From positions 1 through 37,709 of the forward strand of contig JANYFG010000028.1 in assembly GCA_025362815.1 (NCBI GenBank): a stretch of 37,709 nt of DNA, read 5' to 3'. This DNA comes from Rhodospirillales bacterium (lineage in GTDB: Bacteria; Pseudomonadota; Alphaproteobacteria; Acetobacterales; Acetobacteraceae). Position numbers and translations under genes: made by a program. Each line of letters begins with the position of its first letter. Position 1 is the first letter of the stretch. Of this stretch, positions 35,647 to 37,709 are shown piece after piece. Under the pieces are notes generated by a model. The model was given only the letters and a program-made list of their open reading frames with translations. It ran no database searches and had not been told where the DNA came from.

Positions 35647-37569
35647 ATGGGCAATCGCTCGCGACGTGATGTTCTGGCAGGATTTGCCGCCGCCGGCCTG
35701 ATCGCCGGATCCAAGGCCACCATGGCGCAGACAGCCGCGAAAGAGGCTCCCGCGCTCGCCAAACTCGTGGCCGACGGCAAACTGCCGGCGCTTGCAAGCC
35801 GCCTGCCCACCCGCCCCATGGTGGTGGACGTCGCCAAGGTCGGAACCTATGGCGGCACCCTGCGTCGCGGCCTGCGCGGCAGCGCCGACCACAACGGCAT
35901 CCTCAAGATCCTCGGCAATCAAGGCCTCGTGCGCTGGAACCTCGCCTTCACCGAGGTTCTGCCCAACGTCGCCGAAACCTGGGACGTGAACCCGGACGCC
36001 ACCGTATTCACCTTCCATCTCCGCCCCGGCATGAAATGGTCGGATGGCCAGCCCTTCGGCGCCGACGACATCGTCTTCGCCGTCGAAGACTGCGCCAAGA
36101 ACAGCGAGCTCTATAAATCCGTGCCCTCGCCGATGGTGATCGCCAACAAGCCTGCCACCGTCACGAAGATCGACGACGCCACCGTGCGGTTCACCTTCGC
36201 GCAACCCTACGCCATGTTTCTTGAAATACTGGCCACCCCGCTCGGCCAGCACCCCACCCTGTTCGCCAAACACTACTGCAGTCAGTTCCATCCCAAGTAC
36301 AACCCCAAGGTCGCCGACCTCGTCAAAGCCGCCAACCTGTCGGACTGGGCCACGCTGTTTCGCAACAAATGCGGCGACATCGAAATCCCCGCCCGCTGGG
36401 GCAACCCCGAACGCCCCACGATGGACCCCTGGGTCATCAAGGAGCCCTACACCGGCGGCGCCCAGCGCGTGGTGGCGGAGCGCAACCCGTTCTTCTGGCA
36501 GGTGGACACCCAAGGCCAGCAACTCCCCTATATCGACCGGGTGAACTTCTCCATCTCCCAGGATGTGGAATCACTCATGATCGACGCGATCTCCGGCCGG
36601 CTGGACATGCAGGACCGCCACATCAACACCCTGCAGAACAAGCCCACTTTGTCCAAGAACGCCAAGGCCGGCGCCTACCGCCTCATCGAGCTGATCTCGT
36701 CCGGCGCCCAGCAGGTGCAGATCTACCTCAACATCACCCACAAAGACCCCAAGATGCAGGAGATGTTCGCCAACAAGGAATTCCGCCAGGCGCTCTCCCT
36801 CGGCATCAACCGCGCCGAGATCATCGAGATCGTCTATCTCGGCCAGTCCGAGCCCTACCAGACCGGCCCGCGCCCCGGGCACCCGTGGTTTCACGAAAAG
36901 CTGGCGCGCCAGTTCACCGCCTTCGACCCCGCCGCCGCCGGCGCCACGCTCGACCGCCTCGGCTACAACAAGAAAGACGCCAGCGGCTTCCGCCTGCGCC
37001 CGGACGGCCAGAAAGTGTTCTTCGCCGTCGACATCATCCCCACCCTCTACCCCGACGCGGTGGACACGATGGAACTCGTCAAGCGCCACTGGGCCGATAT
37101 TGGCATCGACATCAAGGTCAACACCATCGAACGCGCGCTATACTACGCCCGCGGCGACAACAACGACCACGACGCCGCCACCTGGCCCGGCCCGGGCGGG
37201 CTCGACCCGATGCTGGACCCACGCGACTTCTTCGCCCAACACACCCAAGGCACCCGCTACGCCCTGCCCTGGGCCACCTGGTACGTCTCCGGCGGCAAAG
37301 ACGGCCAGGAGCCGCCCGAAAGCCAAAAGCAGCGCATGAAACTGTTCGACGAAGCCCGCGGCACCGCCGACCTCGCCAAACGCGGCGCCCTGATGAAACA
37401 GGTGTTCGACCTCGCCGCAGAGGCGTTCGAGCCGATCGGCGTCTGCCTTTCCGTGAACGCCTTTGGTATCGCCAAACTCAACCTCGCCAACGTGCCCAGC
37501 AAGGAACCGGATTCGTGGTCGTGGCCGAACCCCGCGCCCGCCATGCCGCAGCAGTTTTTCTTTACGTAA
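35647..37569 (+). CDS. ABC transporter substrate-binding protein, family 5
   Basis: A 640-residue periplasmic binding protein of the peptide/oligosaccharide class (SBP_bac_5). A twin-arginine signal (NRSRRDVLAGFAAAGLIAG) gives probable Tat export. Domain marks are TWDVNPDATVFTFHLRPGMK, then WSDGQPFGADDIVFAVED, and NKEFRQALSLGINRAEIIE. At 640 residues it belongs to the larger subgroup often linked to oligosaccharides or plant-derived compounds. ATG 35647 has AGGGGGAGA 8 bases upstream. The open frame reaches back to 35503 without a signal-like start. No permease or ATPase gene follows before the window ends. Confidence 0.9.
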   Translation: MGNRSRRDVLAGFAAAGLIAGSKATMAQTAAKEAPALAKLVADGKLPALASRLPTRPMVVDVAKVGTYGGTLRRGLRGSADHNGILKILGNQGLVRWNLAFTEVLPNVAETWDVNPDATVFTFHLRPGMKWSDGQPFGADDIVFAVEDCAKNSELYKSVPSPMVIANKPATVTKIDDATVRFTFAQPYAMFLEILATPLGQHPTLFAKHYCSQFHPKYNPKVADLVKAANLSDWATLFRNKCGDIEIPARWGNPERPTMDPWVIKEPYTGGAQRVVAERNPFFWQVDTQGQQLPYIDRVNFSISQDVESLMIDAISGRLDMQDRHINTLQNKPTLSKNAKAGAYRLIELISSGAQQVQIYLNITHKDPKMQEMFANKEFRQALSLGINRAEIIEIVYLGQSEPYQTGPRPGHPWFHEKLARQFTAFDPAAAGATLDRLGYNKKDASGFRLRPDGQKVFFAVDIIPTLYPDAVDTMELVKRHWADIGIDIKVNTIERALYYARGDNNDHDAATWPGPGGLDPMLDPRDFFAQHTQGTRYALPWATWYVSGGKDGQEPPESQKQRMKLFDEARGTADLAKRGALMKQVFDLAAEAFEPIGVCLSVNAFGIAKLNLANVPSKEPDSWSWPNPAPAMPQQFFFT

Positions 37570-37574
37570 GAGAT

Positions 37575-37694
37575 CTTCTTTTTCTGAAGAAAAAGAAGCA
37601 AAAAGACTTTCATACATTTCGTGATCGGTGCGGCAATACCCACACCAATCACGCAATTGTAAAAGTTTTTTGGTTCTTTTGTTCACAAAAGAAC
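37575..37694. repeat. Inverted pair of hairpin/A-rich repeats around a central hairpin
   Basis: Left unit: CTTCTTTTTCT-GA-AGAAAAAGAAG (37575-37598) followed by CAAAAAGACTTTC. Right unit, in opposite orientation: GTTCTTTTGT-TC-ACAAAAGAAC (37673-37694) preceded by AAAAGTTTTTTG. Between them CGTGATCGGTG (37620-37630) pairs with CACCAATCACG (37643-37653) with one mismatch. The whole unit begins five bases after the binding-protein stop codon. The arms differ in sequence between copies but each stays self-complementary. From 37695 to the end nothing else is seen. Confidence 0.75.
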
Positions 37695-37709
37695 TGCTCC
37701 CTACCCTTC

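Overview
The window is GC-rich chromosomal DNA from an alphaproteobacterium. Gene order and protein style (rpoD-dnaG-YqeY next to carA-carB-greA, many Tat-type signal peptides, type II NADH dehydrogenase) suggest Rhodospirillales, most likely Acetobacteraceae. That placement is inference; there is no rRNA or other decisive marker here.

Layout. (1) 1-4246, minus strand: a housekeeping operon reading YqeY-like protein > dnaG > rpoD, with rpoD running off the left edge. (2) 4357-9852, plus strand: carA, carB and greA. CarA carries an in-frame N-terminal helix-turn-helix domain. Its predicted promoter holds a palindrome filling the -35/-10 spacer, and the transcript would be leaderless. GreA ends at an amber codon nine residues early. 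(3) 9884-14720, plus strand: threonine ammonia-lyase, two overlapping GT-B glycosyltransferase genes (the first a degenerate paralogue of the second) and an M20-type N-carbamoyl-amino-acid hydrolase. (4) 14725-18745, minus strand: a large Tat-exported protein of uncertain function and a type II NADH dehydrogenase. (5) 18852-31378, minus strand: a 12.5-kb block with two complete ABC importers of the Fbp/AfuABC class. They are interleaved with CoA-transferase III, SDR, MmgE/PrpD, crotonase-family and RidA genes. I read this as an uptake and CoA-dependent breakdown pathway for an unidentified carboxylic acid, and it is the best candidate here for an undescribed system. The SDR and the crotonase both lack their families' canonical catalytic residues. 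(6) 28.4-33.1 kb: debris and repeats. Two copies of a ~105-bp two-stem-loop repeat abut truncated YHS and DUF305 gene remnants, an asparaginase tail is frameshifted, and hairpin/A-rich repeats recur. An intact gamma-carbonic-anhydrase gene and a GNAT gene lie among them. (7) 33174-37569: hflX, a mannonate-dehydratase-like TIM-barrel gene and a divergent family-5 substrate-binding protein, closing with an inverted pair of hairpin repeats.

A composition signal runs across the genes. Up to about 31.5 kb the plus strand is G-rich, and beyond it C-rich, whichever strand the genes use. This suggests a replication terminus, an inversion or insertion boundary, or an assembly join inside the window.
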